This document shows, in pieces, positions 1 through 9,053 of a DNA stretch of 26,439 bases (the stretch's first letter is position 1; each line of letters starts with the position of its first letter). Below the pieces are notes generated by a model, which saw nothing but the letters and a program-made list of their open reading frames with translations, did no database searches and was not told the origin of the DNA. This DNA is from Aureococcus anophagefferens (lineage: Eukaryota; Sar; Pelagophyceae; Pelagomonadales; Pelagomonadaceae). The stretch covers positions 2,144,568-2,171,006 of the forward strand of contig NW_008705561.1 of NCBI RefSeq assembly GCF_000186865.1. The letters are read 5' to 3'. The translations under genes were made by a program, and so were the position numbers.

Positions 1-3000
1 TGGCCCGCGTGCGCATGTAGCCCTGCTCGAGCGGCAGGCTCGCGAGCGACTCGTTCGACGCGGAGCAGTCGAAGCCCTTGCCGTCGCAGGCCGACGTCTG
101 GCAGGCGCCGCCGGCGTCGACGGTGTAGGAGCCGGCGTCGCAGGGCCGGCAGGCGTCGTTGACGTCCTCCTCGCCGTCGTAGCACTCGCGGAGCGCGAGC
201 GGGACGACGACGGTGAGCGCGTCCGCGTCCTCGACGCCGAAGACCGACGCCGTGAAGGACACGTTCAGCGCGCTGTCCGGCCGGCCCATGATGGTCATGG
301 TCGCCATCGACGCGAGGCCGCCGGAGAAGGCCTGGAGCCCGTCGCTGAGCATCGCCGACGACGTCGACGCGGTCACGGACGCCGTCGGCGACGCCGTCGC
401 GAGCTGGCCCAGGGCGTCGTAGAGGCCGAAGCCCACGGGGCACTCGCGGTTGCGCTCGCCGGTGTTCCAGACGTCGGCGCAGGTCGTCGACCCGTTGAAC
501 GCGACGCGGCGCATGGACATGGGCGGCGTCGCGACGTCGCCGCCGTACGCCGCGGCGTTGTCGGCGAAGGCGAGGCTCGGCGGCAGCAAACCGGGGCCGT
601 CGTAGTCCTCGAAAAACAACGCCCCGCCGCCCTCGTCGGCGGCGTTGCCGAAAAAGGCCGTCGCGGCCGTCGCGTTCGGGATCTCGAACGCGAGGCGGGC
701 GGCGGTGCCGTTGCCGTTCCAGCCGGTTTCGTCCAACACGTAGCCCCGGCCGCCGTCGACGTCGACGTGGACGACCGTGCCGTCCCAGGCCTTGGCGACG
801 TCGCCGTCCGTCGCCGCGAAGACGTAGGCGCCCGGCGCGAGGCACGTTTCGTAGGTCACCGTCGCCGCGCCGCGGTAGTCGTCGCCGGCGACCTCGACGC
901 CGGCCGCGTCGGCCACGGCCCAGGCCCGGTCCGTGCAGACGCAGCCGGCGCACGCGTATGCAATGGTGACGTCGAGGCAGGTCATCTCGGGGAAGGCCTG
1001 GAACCAGTCGTCGCAGTTGAGCGTCATCTCGTAGAGGCGCGACGTGAGGCCCGGGCAGCCCATGCCCGCCGCGGAGCCGTCGATGGTCGTCCGCACGCGC
1101 GCGAGGCCCGGCGCGCATTTCTTTCGGCCGAGCGCGTCGCCGTTCGGCGACGTCGCGCCGTCGTCGTCCCAGATCTCCGCGCCGGCCTCGAGCGAGAGGT
1201 CCGCGTCGAGCGTCGCGTGCGCGCCGCCGCCCTCGGCCTTGAGCCGCCCCGACGACGCGGCGATCGTCGCCGGTTGCCGGCGAAGACCGCGCCCGATACG
1301 TCGACGGACGACTCGCGCATCGTGAGGCCGCCGCCGCGGCCGGCGACGTTGCGCGCGAATCGCGCGCCGCGGAGCTGCGACGGCGCCTGGGCAGCAAAAG
1401 GGTGATTCAACGTCGCTTCAACGTGAGTGTTCCGCGCGCGCGCGTTCCGGAAAAAGCATCCACGCTTCGAGACCGTTCCGAGAGATGGTCGCTCGTCTAA
1501 AAATCAGCCGAAACGAGTGGACAACGGCCGAGATATGAGCCTTTGAAGTTGGGAATTTCGCTCTCTTGTGCTGCCCTGGACGGCGCGATGTCGGACGCGT
1601 CGACGGCCATGCCGCCGCCGGCGAAGGCGTGGTTGGCCAGGAAGGCGCTGTCGAGCACGTCGGCGACGTCGGCCTTGCGCAGGGACACGCCGCCGCCCGC
1701 GCGTTTCGCCGTGTTGTTCGCAACCACAATATCGCGCGCCGCGAGGTGCCCCGCGTTCTCGACCAGGATGCCGCCGCCGTTGAGGCCGGCGTAGTTGCGC
1801 GAAAAGACGCAGCGCGCGACGTCGAGCACGCCGCCGTCCTCGTAGGCGCCGCCGCCGTCGTACGCCACGTTCTCGAGGAACGCCGCGTCGCGGACGTACG
1901 CGTCGCCGTAGGACGCGAGCGCGCCGCCGCCCTCCGCGGCGACGTTGCTTTCGAAGACGGCCCCGTCGTCGAAGACGCCGGCGACGGCGAAGGGGAAGGA
2001 CTCGCCGCGCGCGGCCCGCGAGACCTTGGCCTCGAGGAGTTTGGCGCCGACGTCCGACACGGTGAACGCGTCGCCGTCGCCCCAGCCCTCGCCCGTGATG
2101 GACCCGAGCAGGGCGTCGTAGTCGCCCGGCGCGAGGCACGCGAAGCGCGACACCGACTCGCCGTGGCCGCTGTAGAGGAACGCGGGGTCGCCGTCGGCGT
2201 CCTCGAAGGACCGCTGGCTCGCGTTGCCGCCGACGCGCTTCACGATCGCGCTGCCGCCGGCGACCATGGTCCCGTCCTCGATGGCGATGGCGAGGCTCAC
2301 GCGCGCGCAGCCCGGCGACACCGCGAGGGAGCCGCCCTCGACGGCCGCGAGCGCGCCGCCGTAGGTCCCCGCGACGTTCGCGCGGAACGACGCCGCGCCG
2401 CGGACGTGCGCGTCGCCGCCGTCGGCGGCGAAGACGGCGCCGCCCGCGCCCGCGGCGGCGTTGGCGTCGAAGGCGCAGGCGGCGAAGATCGCCGCGCCGG
2501 AGACGGCCGCCGCGCCGCCGTCGCCGGACGCCGTGTTGTTCGAGAACGAGCACCGGACCTGCGTGCAAATCAACCAGTGAGCTGGGACGTCCCGACCAAA
2601 CTTTGAAATTCTCTCGCTCGGTCACATCGACGTCAATTCGGCTGATTTTTGGACGAATCGATTGCTCTCCTCGAGTTCTCGAAGCACAGCGAAAAGTTCT
2701 GGTCCAAACCGTTCGATTACGCGCACATTGAAGTCGGGTTGAAGATTTGATTTCGACGCGGCGCCGGACCGCGTCGAGGCGGCCGCTGCCGACGTGGGAC
2801 ACGGCGCCGCCGGACGCCGCGTGGTTGTTCCGGAAGACGCACCCCTCGAGGCGCGCCGACGACCCGAGCTCGAGGGCGACGGCGCCGCCGACGTCCGCGA
2901 CGTGGTTCGAGAACGTGCAGTTGACGACGGTCGTCGACGCGCCCGAGGCCAGGAGCAGGCCGCCCCCGGCGCCCACCGTCGCGACGTTGCCGTCGAAGGC

Positions 3001-4275
3001 GACGCCGTCGAAGACCGCGCGCACCGAGGTCGTGACGCCCCGCAGGCCGCCGCCGGTGTCGAAGCCGAAGCCGCCCGCCTCGGCGGCGACGTTCCCGGTG
3101 ACCGCGGACCGCGACACGTTGAGCTCGCCGCCGAGCATGTAGCCGCCGCCCCAGACCGAGCGCGCGAAGTTGCGCTCGCAGGCCAGGCCCCGGGCGACCG
3201 TGACCGCCTCCTCGAGGTAGAGGCCGCCCGCGTAGAACGCGGAGTTGTTGGCCACGGTGACGTTGTCCAGCGTCAGCGCGGCGCCCTCGGCGAAGATGCC
3301 GCCGCCCGTCGCGCCCCCCATGTCGAAGACGGCGTTGTGCGACACGCTCGTGTTGGCGATGACGGCCGTCAGCGTCGCGCCCCAGCCCCAGTTGAAGAGG
3401 TAGACGCTGCCGCCGTACCACTCGGCGACGTTGCGCTCGATGGCGGAGTCGACGATGACGACGGCGACGTCGCTCGTGGAAGCCTGCGCGTTGACCGCGC
3501 CGCCGTACTCGCCGACGTTGTGGTCGAACGTGCAGCGCCGGATCTCGAGGTCCGCGTCCTCGACCTTGACGACGCCCCCGACAAAGCCGTCGATGCCGCT
3601 GTTGTTGAAGCCGCGCACGTCCTCGAGGACGATGCTCCCGGCCTGGTAGGCGTAGACGGCCTCCTTCTCGCGGCAGCCGGAGAGCGACCCGCCGCGGATC
3701 GCCAGCGACGCGCCCTCGAACGCGCGGAAGATGCGCTGGTTGACCCGGCCGCAGGTCAGCGCGAAACCGTAGGCCAGGACCTCCAGGCTGAAATTCGCGC
3801 CCGACGCGTTGCCCGTGCCCAGGTCGATCTCCGACTCGACGACGATGTCGGCGACGACCTCGACGACGCCGCCGAGCTGCGCCGCCACGCGGAGCGCGTC
3901 GTACGTCGACACCCGCGTCGCGTTCGCACCGGCTGTTGGCTGATTCGACGGCGCTGTTGTTGTTGTCGGCGCCGCCGTCGTCGGCACGGGCGTCGGCGGG
4001 GGCGTCGGCGGGTCGCAGCCGGTGCAGTCCTCCCAGGACCCGAAGGTGTACTGCGACGACGTCGAGCACCAGAAGGTGTCCGAATTGACGTCGGTGCAGG
4101 TCTGGTACTCGACGCCCAGGTACGTGAAAGGAAAAACGCAGGCGTCCGGGACGTAGGTGCAGGCTTCGATTGTGGTCGCGTCCTCGAGACGGCGCGTGTG
4201 GGGCTGCCCCCATGCGCCGGCGAGGAGCGCGAAGATGATGGCGTTTTTGGGCGTGGTGCGCATCGGTGTGCCCAT
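1..4275 (-). CDS. Secreted parallel beta-helix repeat protein with FN2-like module (3' part outside window)
   Basis: Three exons are supported: 4275-2770, 2558-1587 and 1386-1, still open at the left edge. The ATG at 4275 gives a hydrophobic signal peptide (residues about 10-23). A fibronectin-type-II-like module follows, with CVFPF at 46-50, C60, WC at 69-70 and C84, then a Pro/Thr-rich mucin-like linker (about 89-115). The rest is imperfect repeats with alternating Val/Asn/Gly and NNxAxxxGGA-type turns, typical of pectin-lyase-like right-handed beta-helix (polymorphic outer membrane protein style) surfaces. Near the left edge a Cys-rich stretch containing CRPCDAGSY resembles ephrin-receptor-like/GCC2-GCC3 modules. 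Both introns are introners. A net frame change is needed near 1261-1272. An in-frame ATG also exists at 4452 but would bury the signal peptide. Likely a cell-surface or extracellular protein; its ligand is unknown. Confidence 0.8.
1387..1586 (-). mobile_element. Introner element, second type, acting as a GC-AG intron 2 of the beta-helix gene
   Basis: A perfect 8-bp duplication GCGCCGTC (sense) flanks a 192-bp element at 1387-1578: left copy 1579-1586, right copy 1379-1386. Ends are inverted repeats CAGGGCAGCACAAGAGAG against CTGGGCAGCAAAAGGGTG (14 of 18). Taking the intron from GC of the left copy to the terminal CAG restores ...ASDI-APSQLRGARFARN in frame. The GT inside the duplication gives a frameshift if used as donor. 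The interior carries the shared core TTCGGCTGATTTTT in sense, which is antisense in the other two copies, so this copy is inserted in the opposite orientation. Confidence 0.85.
2559..2769 (-). mobile_element. Introner element acting as intron 1 of the beta-helix gene
   Basis: In gene sense the upstream exon ends in GCG and the intron starts with the left duplication GTCCGGCG (2762-2769). The element fills 2559-2761 and ends in CACGCAG, followed by the right duplication GTCCGGTG (2551-2558), a 7/8 match. Element ends are imperfect inverted repeats (CCGCGTCGAAATCAA against CTGCGTGCAAATCAA, 12 of 15). Splicing GT to AG joins phase 0 to phase 0 and gives LDA-VRCSFSNN, an uninterrupted beta-helix repeat. 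The internal sequence is clearly homologous, in the same orientation, to the element at 19547-19753, and its GC is much lower than the flanking exons. Confidence 0.9.
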
Positions 4276-4616
4276 GATCGCTTCCGAGCTAGATTTCAGA
4301 GGGCGGCGCGGCCATATGCCAGGAGCAGGAGCCACCGCATCATCTCGTCCAGACCACGGTCTAGCGCGGGCTGCCCCGGGACCAATATCCCACGACCATA
4401 ATTTGCCGAGTGGGGGTTGTTGATGTTCAAGTGAAGGTCGTTTCCAATTCATCAATACCCACGGCGCGCGCCCCCGCACGCCGTCCTCGCGGCGCACGCC
4501 CCGCCGTGTCGTCCGTTGCGAGTCTTGGTGTTAGGCGCCGCCGCCCTCCCACCCGGGGTCGCGCGCGCTCGCGCGGCTCGCCCGGTCGCGCGAAGGGCCC
4601 GTTTTCCCGCGCCGTC
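4276..4616. other. Intergenic spacer between two minus-strand genes
   Basis: 341 bp between the start of the beta-helix gene and the stop of the DnaJ gene. It should hold the promoter and 5' UTR of the former and the 3' end of the latter. The part nearest the beta-helix start (about 4380-4460) is visibly less GC-rich than the rest. I see no TATA-like box, RNA gene or repeat that I can defend. Confidence 0.4.
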
Positions 4617-5482
4617 CTACATGGCGAGCACCTTCTTGAGCGTGTCCTTCTGGGCCTGCTCGAGGTACTTGGGGAAGACGATGTGGAAGCGGATGACGAG
4701 GTTTCCCCGGACGTCGGGCGTCTTCGAGAGGGGCATGCCCTCGCCGGGGACCGTCTTCTCGTAGCCCGGCGAGACGACCTCCGGGCAGGACACGGAGAGC
4801 TTGCGGCCGTCGAGCGTCGGGACCTCGATGGTCGTGCCGCAGAGCGCGTCGGCGAGGTCCACCGTCGCGACGAAGACGAGGTTCGCGCCCTCGCGGGAGA
4901 ACGTGCCGTGGGGCAGCTCGTTGAGCGTGAAGACGATGTCCGCGGGGACGACGTTGGGCGCGGCGTCGCCCTCGTTGGCGAAGGTCACCTTCGTGCCCTT
5001 CTTCCAGCCGGGCTTGACGGCGATGGTCAGCGCCTTGGTCTCGTCGACGTAGTCGGGCGCCGCGCCCTCGTCCGCGGCGCCCTTGAGGCGCTTCCGCGTG
5101 ACGTGGAACTTCTTCACGCAGCCGTTGAAGAGCTCCTCGAGGGTGCAGTCCAGGCCCCGGGGGATGGGGCTCATCTTCTTCGGGCCGACCTTGCGCAGCC
5201 GCGTCGCGAACGGCACCGAGTCGCCGAAGCCGAAATCCGCGAAGGGGTTCGCGGTGCCGAAGAAGTTCTCGAAGATCTCCTTGGCGTTCTGCTTGTAGGA
5301 CCAGCCGCCGCGCATGCCGCCCTGGTCGTCGGGCACGCCGTCGCGCAGGGCCTCGTAGCCGTGCTGGTCGTAGATGGCCTTCTTCGCCTTGTCGCTCAGG
5401 ACGCTGTAGGCCTCGCCGATGTCCTGGAACTTCTGGGCCGCCTCCTCGGCGTTCTCCGGGTTCTTGTCCGGGTGCCACTTCA

Positions 5483-5513
<31 letters not shown>

Positions 5514-5588
5514 CGCCTCGCTCGCCGCCCGCGCGACGTTGAGGATCTTGTAGAGGTCCTTCGCCGCATCCTCCGGCTTCTCGCCCAT
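4617..5588 (-). CDS. DnaJ homolog subfamily B (Hsp40, DNAJB1/DNAJB13-like)
   Basis: 323-residue type II Hsp40 co-chaperone, expected to deliver substrates to cytosolic Hsp70 and stimulate its ATPase. The J domain (about 10-75) contains [23 protein letters not shown] with the essential HPD at 39-41, and the helix IV region. The usual long Gly/Phe linker is short, then C-terminal beta-sandwich domains begin at [15 protein letters not shown], with [29 protein letters not shown] and GEGMPLSK motifs characteristic of the family. There is no zinc-finger domain, so it is not DnaJ-A. The compact linker and overall pattern recall DNAJB13 of cilia, but HPD is intact and cytosolic DNAJB1-like is equally possible. 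The start at 5588 places the J domain at the N-terminus. Single exon. Confidence 0.93.
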
Positions 5589-5938
5589 GGTCGCCGGGAC
5601 TCGACCCGGGCCGCGCGCGGACCGAGGCGACGGCGCCGGACGACGGACGCGGACCGAGGCGACTGTCCTCGACGGCTGGGAGCGACGGAGCCCGACGACG
5701 CGCGCTGGCTGCCCCACACAACCGACTTAGTTGTATCTTCTCGTTGCCCGGGCCCCATCGACACGGTGCAGGGCGAAAGAGTTTGTTGGCGCTCTGGGTC
5801 GGGGCTGGGCCGGCAGCCGCGGCGCTCCCCCCTCCGCGCGGCGCTGCTCCCTCGCCGCGCGGCGCTGCCTCTCCTCGCCCCCGCCGCCGCGCGGCGCGCC
5901 CTCGCCGTTCGGCTCCGGGCCGGGGCAGCCCCCTCGCC
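5589..5938. promoter_or_regulatory. Shared upstream region of divergent DnaJ and WW-RING genes
   Basis: 350 bp separate two divergent start codons, so this stretch must contain both promoters and both 5' leaders. A 15-bp direct repeat GCGGACCGAGGCGAC occurs at 5617-5631 and 5649-5663. A second imperfect repeat (CGCGCGGCGCTGC type) lies at about 5836-5870 in the presumed leader of the plus-strand gene. A less GC-rich patch at about 5725-5745 could mark the core promoter, but no TATA box is clear. Confidence 0.4.
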
Positions 5939-6667
5939 ATGGCGCCCATGAAGCTGCCCCCGCTGGGCCTCGCGAGCGCGACGCCGGCGCTGCCCGAGGG
6001 GTGGACGGAGCACGTCGACGACGACACGGGCTGCGCCTACTACCACAACGAGCACACCGACGCGACGCAGTGGGACTTCCCGACGCTCCCCGCGGCGGCG
6101 GCGGCGCCCGGCGCGCCCGTCGACGACGACGGGTCGCGGTCCGTGGACCCGCCGGCCGACGAGGCGCCGGCGACGCCGGAGAGCGACTCGCCGCCGGCCG
6201 CGAACCGCGCGCTCGCCGACGCCGGCGCCGACGACAAGCCCGCGCCGCTGAAGCGCAACAAGGACTACGTCGCGCTGGCCAACGCGTACCGCGTCGAGCG
6301 CGACTACCGCGACCTCGGCGCGACGCCGACCTGCGTCATGTGCCACGCGCAGCCCTGCTACGACGTCCTCTTCCCCTGCGAGCACAAGTGCGTCTGCCGG
6401 GGCTGCATGGTCCTCAACGACATCGGCGAGTCGCGCGACGAGGGCAAGTGGTGCCTCTGCCCGCTGTGCTGCGGCGAGATCAAGCGGATCATCCCCCACG
6501 ACGGCGCCGAGGTGGACACGTACTGGAAGTGGGTCCTCGAGATCAAGCCCAAGCTGCCCCACAAATTCGAGCAGAAGTTCGAGTTCGCCGGCGCGTACCT
6601 CCGCCAGCCGCCCGACGAGCCCGGGGGCGCCGCGCGGCCCGCGTCCTGCGCGTGCGTCGTCTCCTGA
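5939..6667 (+). CDS. WW-domain and RING-type zinc-finger protein with C-terminal CaaX box
   Basis: 242-residue single-exon protein. Residues 19-48 form a WW domain (LPEGWTEHVDDDTGCAYYHN, ending QWDFP; Trp 22 and Trp 45), which normally binds proline-rich ligands. After an acidic, Ala/Pro-rich linker comes a C3HC4-type RING (C132, C135, C147, H149, C153, C156, C174, C177), the signature of RING E3 ubiquitin ligases. The last four residues are CVVS, a canonical prenylation signal, with another Cys two residues before it, so membrane anchoring is predicted. The start at 5939 is the first ATG giving only the recognisable protein; the frame stays open upstream to 5744 but that part is low-complexity leader. 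E3 activity and lipidation are inferred, not shown. Confidence 0.85.
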   Translation: MAPMKLPPLGLASATPALPEGWTEHVDDDTGCAYYHNEHTDATQWDFPTLPAAAAAPGAPVDDDGSRSVDPPADEAPATPESDSPPAANRALADAGADDKPAPLKRNKDYVALANAYRVERDYRDLGATPTCVMCHAQPCYDVLFPCEHKCVCRGCMVLNDIGESRDEGKWCLCPLCCGEIKRIIPHDGAEVDTYWKWVLEIKPKLPHKFEQKFEFAGAYLRQPPDEPGGAARPASCACVVS

Positions 6668-6699
6668 GGGGAGGCCCCCGCGCTCCGTCTACGATCGTC

Positions 6700-7614
6700 C
6701 TACCGGAAGGTCGCGCGGGCGTAGGCCGCGACGTGGGGAATCGCCCAGGCGACGTAGCCCATCGAGAGCAGCGACGCGGCCGCGGCGGCCGCGTAGGCGG
6801 GGCTCGAGGTCGCCTTGCGCGCTAAGAGCTGCGCGTAGCGCCACGGCAGCTGGTGGACGGCGATGTCGTTCTGCGGGTGCGTGTTGTCGTCGAAGGCGAG
6901 GCCCAGGAGCGCGCCGGAGAAGCTCACGAGCAGCGCGGCCCTCGCGACGACGGGGCACGCGATGGAGATCCACGCTCGCACGCCGAGCGCGACGAGGAAC
7001 GAGGTCAGTCCGACGTAGAAGTTCAGCCGCGTCGCGACGTACTCGAGCTCGAAGTTCCGGCGCAGGAACGCGCCGAGCGACGGCTCCTCGTCGAAGCGGT
7101 TCGCGAGCGCGCCGATGGCCACCGTCGAGATCAAGACGACCTACGATTACAGCTATTCCACGAGAAACACTGTGTTTGAATGTTTCACCTGCATCTGCAT
7201 CGTCAGGGAGCTGACCATCAGGAACGCGTAGGCGCGCTTGCAGAGCGCGAGCTTGAACGTGTCCGCGACGTCGTCGAGCGGCATCGCGAACGCCGCGCCC
7301 GCCGACGCGCCGGCGAAGAGCGCCCCCGGCACGCGGTACGTCCCGAAAAGGGCCGATGCCGCGCCCGTGTAGTCCCGGAGCTCCGGCTGGACCGTGGTCG
7401 CGGCGGTCGCGCGGCGGATGAGTCGGCTGAGAGACTGGGAGCCGCACTCACGACCGCCGCGACGACGGATGAGTCGGCTGAGAGACTGGGAGCCGCCGCG
7501 AGTACGGCCGCGACCATCCAAGCTCCTGCTGGGGATCGGCCCCAGCGAGCTCCCCAGCGCGGCGAGTCCGGCGAGGATGATCATGCTCGGTGAGGGCTGC
7601 CTTCTCGGTGCCAT
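6700..7614 (-). CDS. Multi-pass membrane protein of unknown function (two exons)
   Basis: Exons 7614-7189 and 7140-6700, 288 residues. The N-terminus (MAPRRQPSPSMIILAGLAALG) looks like a signal or organelle-targeting segment. It is followed by a basic linker with a 17-residue internal repeat containing GSQSLSRLIRR twice. The remainder has about five hydrophobic segments, including GALFAGASAGAAFAMP, VVLISTVAIGALA, YVGLTSFLVALGVRAWISI, ARAALLVSFSGALLGLAF and AYAAAAAASLLSMGYVAWAI. I do not recognise the family. The start at 7614 lies about 106 bp from the divergent kinase-like gene. Joining at CAG|GTGAAA and TAG|GTC keeps the frame; without splicing a stop is met inside the intron. Confidence 0.7.
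7141..7188 (-). other. Spliceosomal intron, 48 bp
   Basis: In gene sense the donor is CAG|GTGAAA and the acceptor is CGTAG|GTC, with CTGTAAT as a possible branch site near the 3' end. The intron holds an in-frame TAG and is AT-richer than the exons. It interrupts between codons (phase 0). Unlike the introners it has no 8-bp duplication at its ends (GTGAAACA against GTCGTCTT). An alternative donor 27 bp upstream (ATG|GTCAGC) would also keep frame but is a poorer match to consensus. Confidence 0.75.
7415..7496. repeat. Direct repeat within the membrane-protein gene
   Basis: Two 31-bp copies (7415-7445 and 7466-7496) are identical and spaced 51 bp apart, an exact multiple of three. They encode the twice-occurring GSQSLSRLIRR in the linker after the N-terminal signal of the minus-strand gene. 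The in-frame period suggests a recent tandem duplication tolerated in a flexible segment. Confidence 0.9.
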
Positions 7615-7720
7615 CTCGCACGGCAGGCCTTGTTGAACTTCAATGAAATCGCTCGCCAAACGCTTGCCACAAGCCAAAGCCCAGCACCGACGCGCCGCGC
7701 CCACCGACACACGCGCAGCG

Positions 7721-9043
7721 ATGGCGCAGCAGAACATGGACGCGGACATCAGGCTCGCCGACGCGTCGGCGTCGGACATCAGGCACGGCCTCGACGGCGC
7801 GCCGCACGCGCGCGTCCTCGAGGCCCTGCGCGCGCTGGGCCCCGTCGCCGACGGCGCGTCCGTCGCGGCGACGACGGTGGCCGACGAGCTCAAGCAGCCG
7901 AACAGCCACAGCGCCGTGCTGCGGCTCGAGCTCTCCGACGGCGCGGCGCGCGAGGTCTTCGTCAAGAAGGTCACCGCGCGGCACCTCGCGCACAAGCCCT
8001 GGGCCGACCGGCGGCGGTCGCTCGCGTACGCGCGCTGCGAGCTCCGCTTCTACCGCGAGTTCGCGCCGGGCCTCGACGTCGGCACGCCGCGCGTCGCGCT
8101 GCTGGAGGACGCCGGCCTGGAGGATCTCGGGGACGCGGAGCCGCCCGCGGCGGCGCTCGAGACGTGCGGCGCGGTCATGTGGCTGGAGACCGTCCGCGGC
8201 GGCTTCGAGCAGGCGTCGCCCCTGGCGCCGGCGCGCGCGGCGTTGGTGCTGGACGCCGCGGCGCGGCTCCACGCCAGCGCCTGGGAGGACGAGGCCGTGC
8301 TCGGCCGCGCGGCCGAGCGGCTCCAGCGCCACGGCGGCTCGTTCGCGCTGAGCATCCGCAACCCCAAGGAGCTCGAGCGCCTCGAGGCGAACTGGGCCAC
8401 GTTCAAGGCGAATTTCGCCGCCGTCGCGCCGCCGGGCTTCTTCGACGCGCCGGGCGTCGCGGACCTGGGGGGGCGGCTGAAGCGCGCGGCGCGTTTCGTC
8501 GCGAACGAGCTCGCGCCGCAGCCGGGCGACGCGTTCGCGTGCCTCGTCCACGGCGATCTGAAGGCCATGAACGTCTTCCTGCCGACGGACGACGGGGAGC
8601 GCGCGCTCCTCATCGACTTCGCGTCGACGGGCGTCGGCTACGGCATGGCCGACGTCGCCATGCATCTCGCGCACGCGGTCTTCCCGCTGCCCGCGGACGT
8701 CGAGGACGGCCTCATCGACGGCTACCTCGCGGCGCTCGACGCCTACGGCATCGACGGGACGGAGGGCAGCCCCTACTACTACACGCGCGGCGCCGCGCGG
8801 CACCACTACCGCCTCGGCCTCGTCGACTACGCGCGCTTCGTCGTCGGCCGCTTCTGGGGCGCGGCGTCGCCCGAGACCTTCGCCGCCAAGGCGGCGAACC
8901 GCAACGTCGCCCTCGTCCACCGCAACGTCGACGCCGCGCTCGCCTTCGTCGCCAAGGTCGACGCGTACCTCCGGCTCGTCGAGGCCGACATCGCGTCGCC
9001 GCCGAAGCCGCCGCCGCGCGGGCCCCCGAAAGTGAAACCTTAG
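7721..9043 (+). CDS. Aminoglycoside/choline-kinase-like phosphotransferase
   Basis: 440 residues from the ATG at 7721, whose context (GCAGCGATGG) is good; an in-frame ATG at 7643 would add a basic 26-residue extension that could be a targeting peptide. The fold is protein-kinase-like: a candidate ATP-binding Lys in EVFVKKV (about 81-84), an acidic helix residue in RCELRFYREF, the catalytic loop LVHGDLKAMN (His 277, Asp 279, Asn 284) and the metal-binding Asp in LLIDFAS (299). These match the APH/CHK (EcKL) group that phosphorylates small molecules such as choline, ethanolamine, sugars or sterols. The substrate cannot be read from sequence. Single exon; its stop is 10 bp from the stop of the convergent LRR gene. 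Confidence 0.82.
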   Translation: MAQQNMDADIRLADASASDIRHGLDGAPHARVLEALRALGPVADGASVAATTVADELKQPNSHSAVLRLELSDGAAREVFVKKVTARHLAHKPWADRRRSLAYARCELRFYREFAPGLDVGTPRVALLEDAGLEDLGDAEPPAAALETCGAVMWLETVRGGFEQASPLAPARAALVLDAAARLHASAWEDEAVLGRAAERLQRHGGSFALSIRNPKELERLEANWATFKANFAAVAPPGFFDAPGVADLGGRLKRAARFVANELAPQPGDAFACLVHGDLKAMNVFLPTDDGERALLIDFASTGVGYGMADVAMHLAHAVFPLPADVEDGLIDGYLAALDAYGIDGTEGSPYYYTRGAARHHYRLGLVDYARFVVGRFWGAASPETFAAKAANRNVALVHRNVDAALAFVAKVDAYLRLVEADIASPPKPPPRGPPKVKP

Positions 9044-9053
9044 AAACAGGGCG

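Noticed and set aside
767..1405. Plus-strand frame opposite the beta-helix gene
   Set aside because: Shadow of the minus-strand exon, which reads as Cys-rich extracellular sequence continuing to the window edge.
7415..7496. The 51-bp repeat in the membrane-protein gene as an introner or intron
   Set aside because: Potential GT-AG pairs inside it either are too short or break the downstream frame, and the repeat is in frame as coding sequence.
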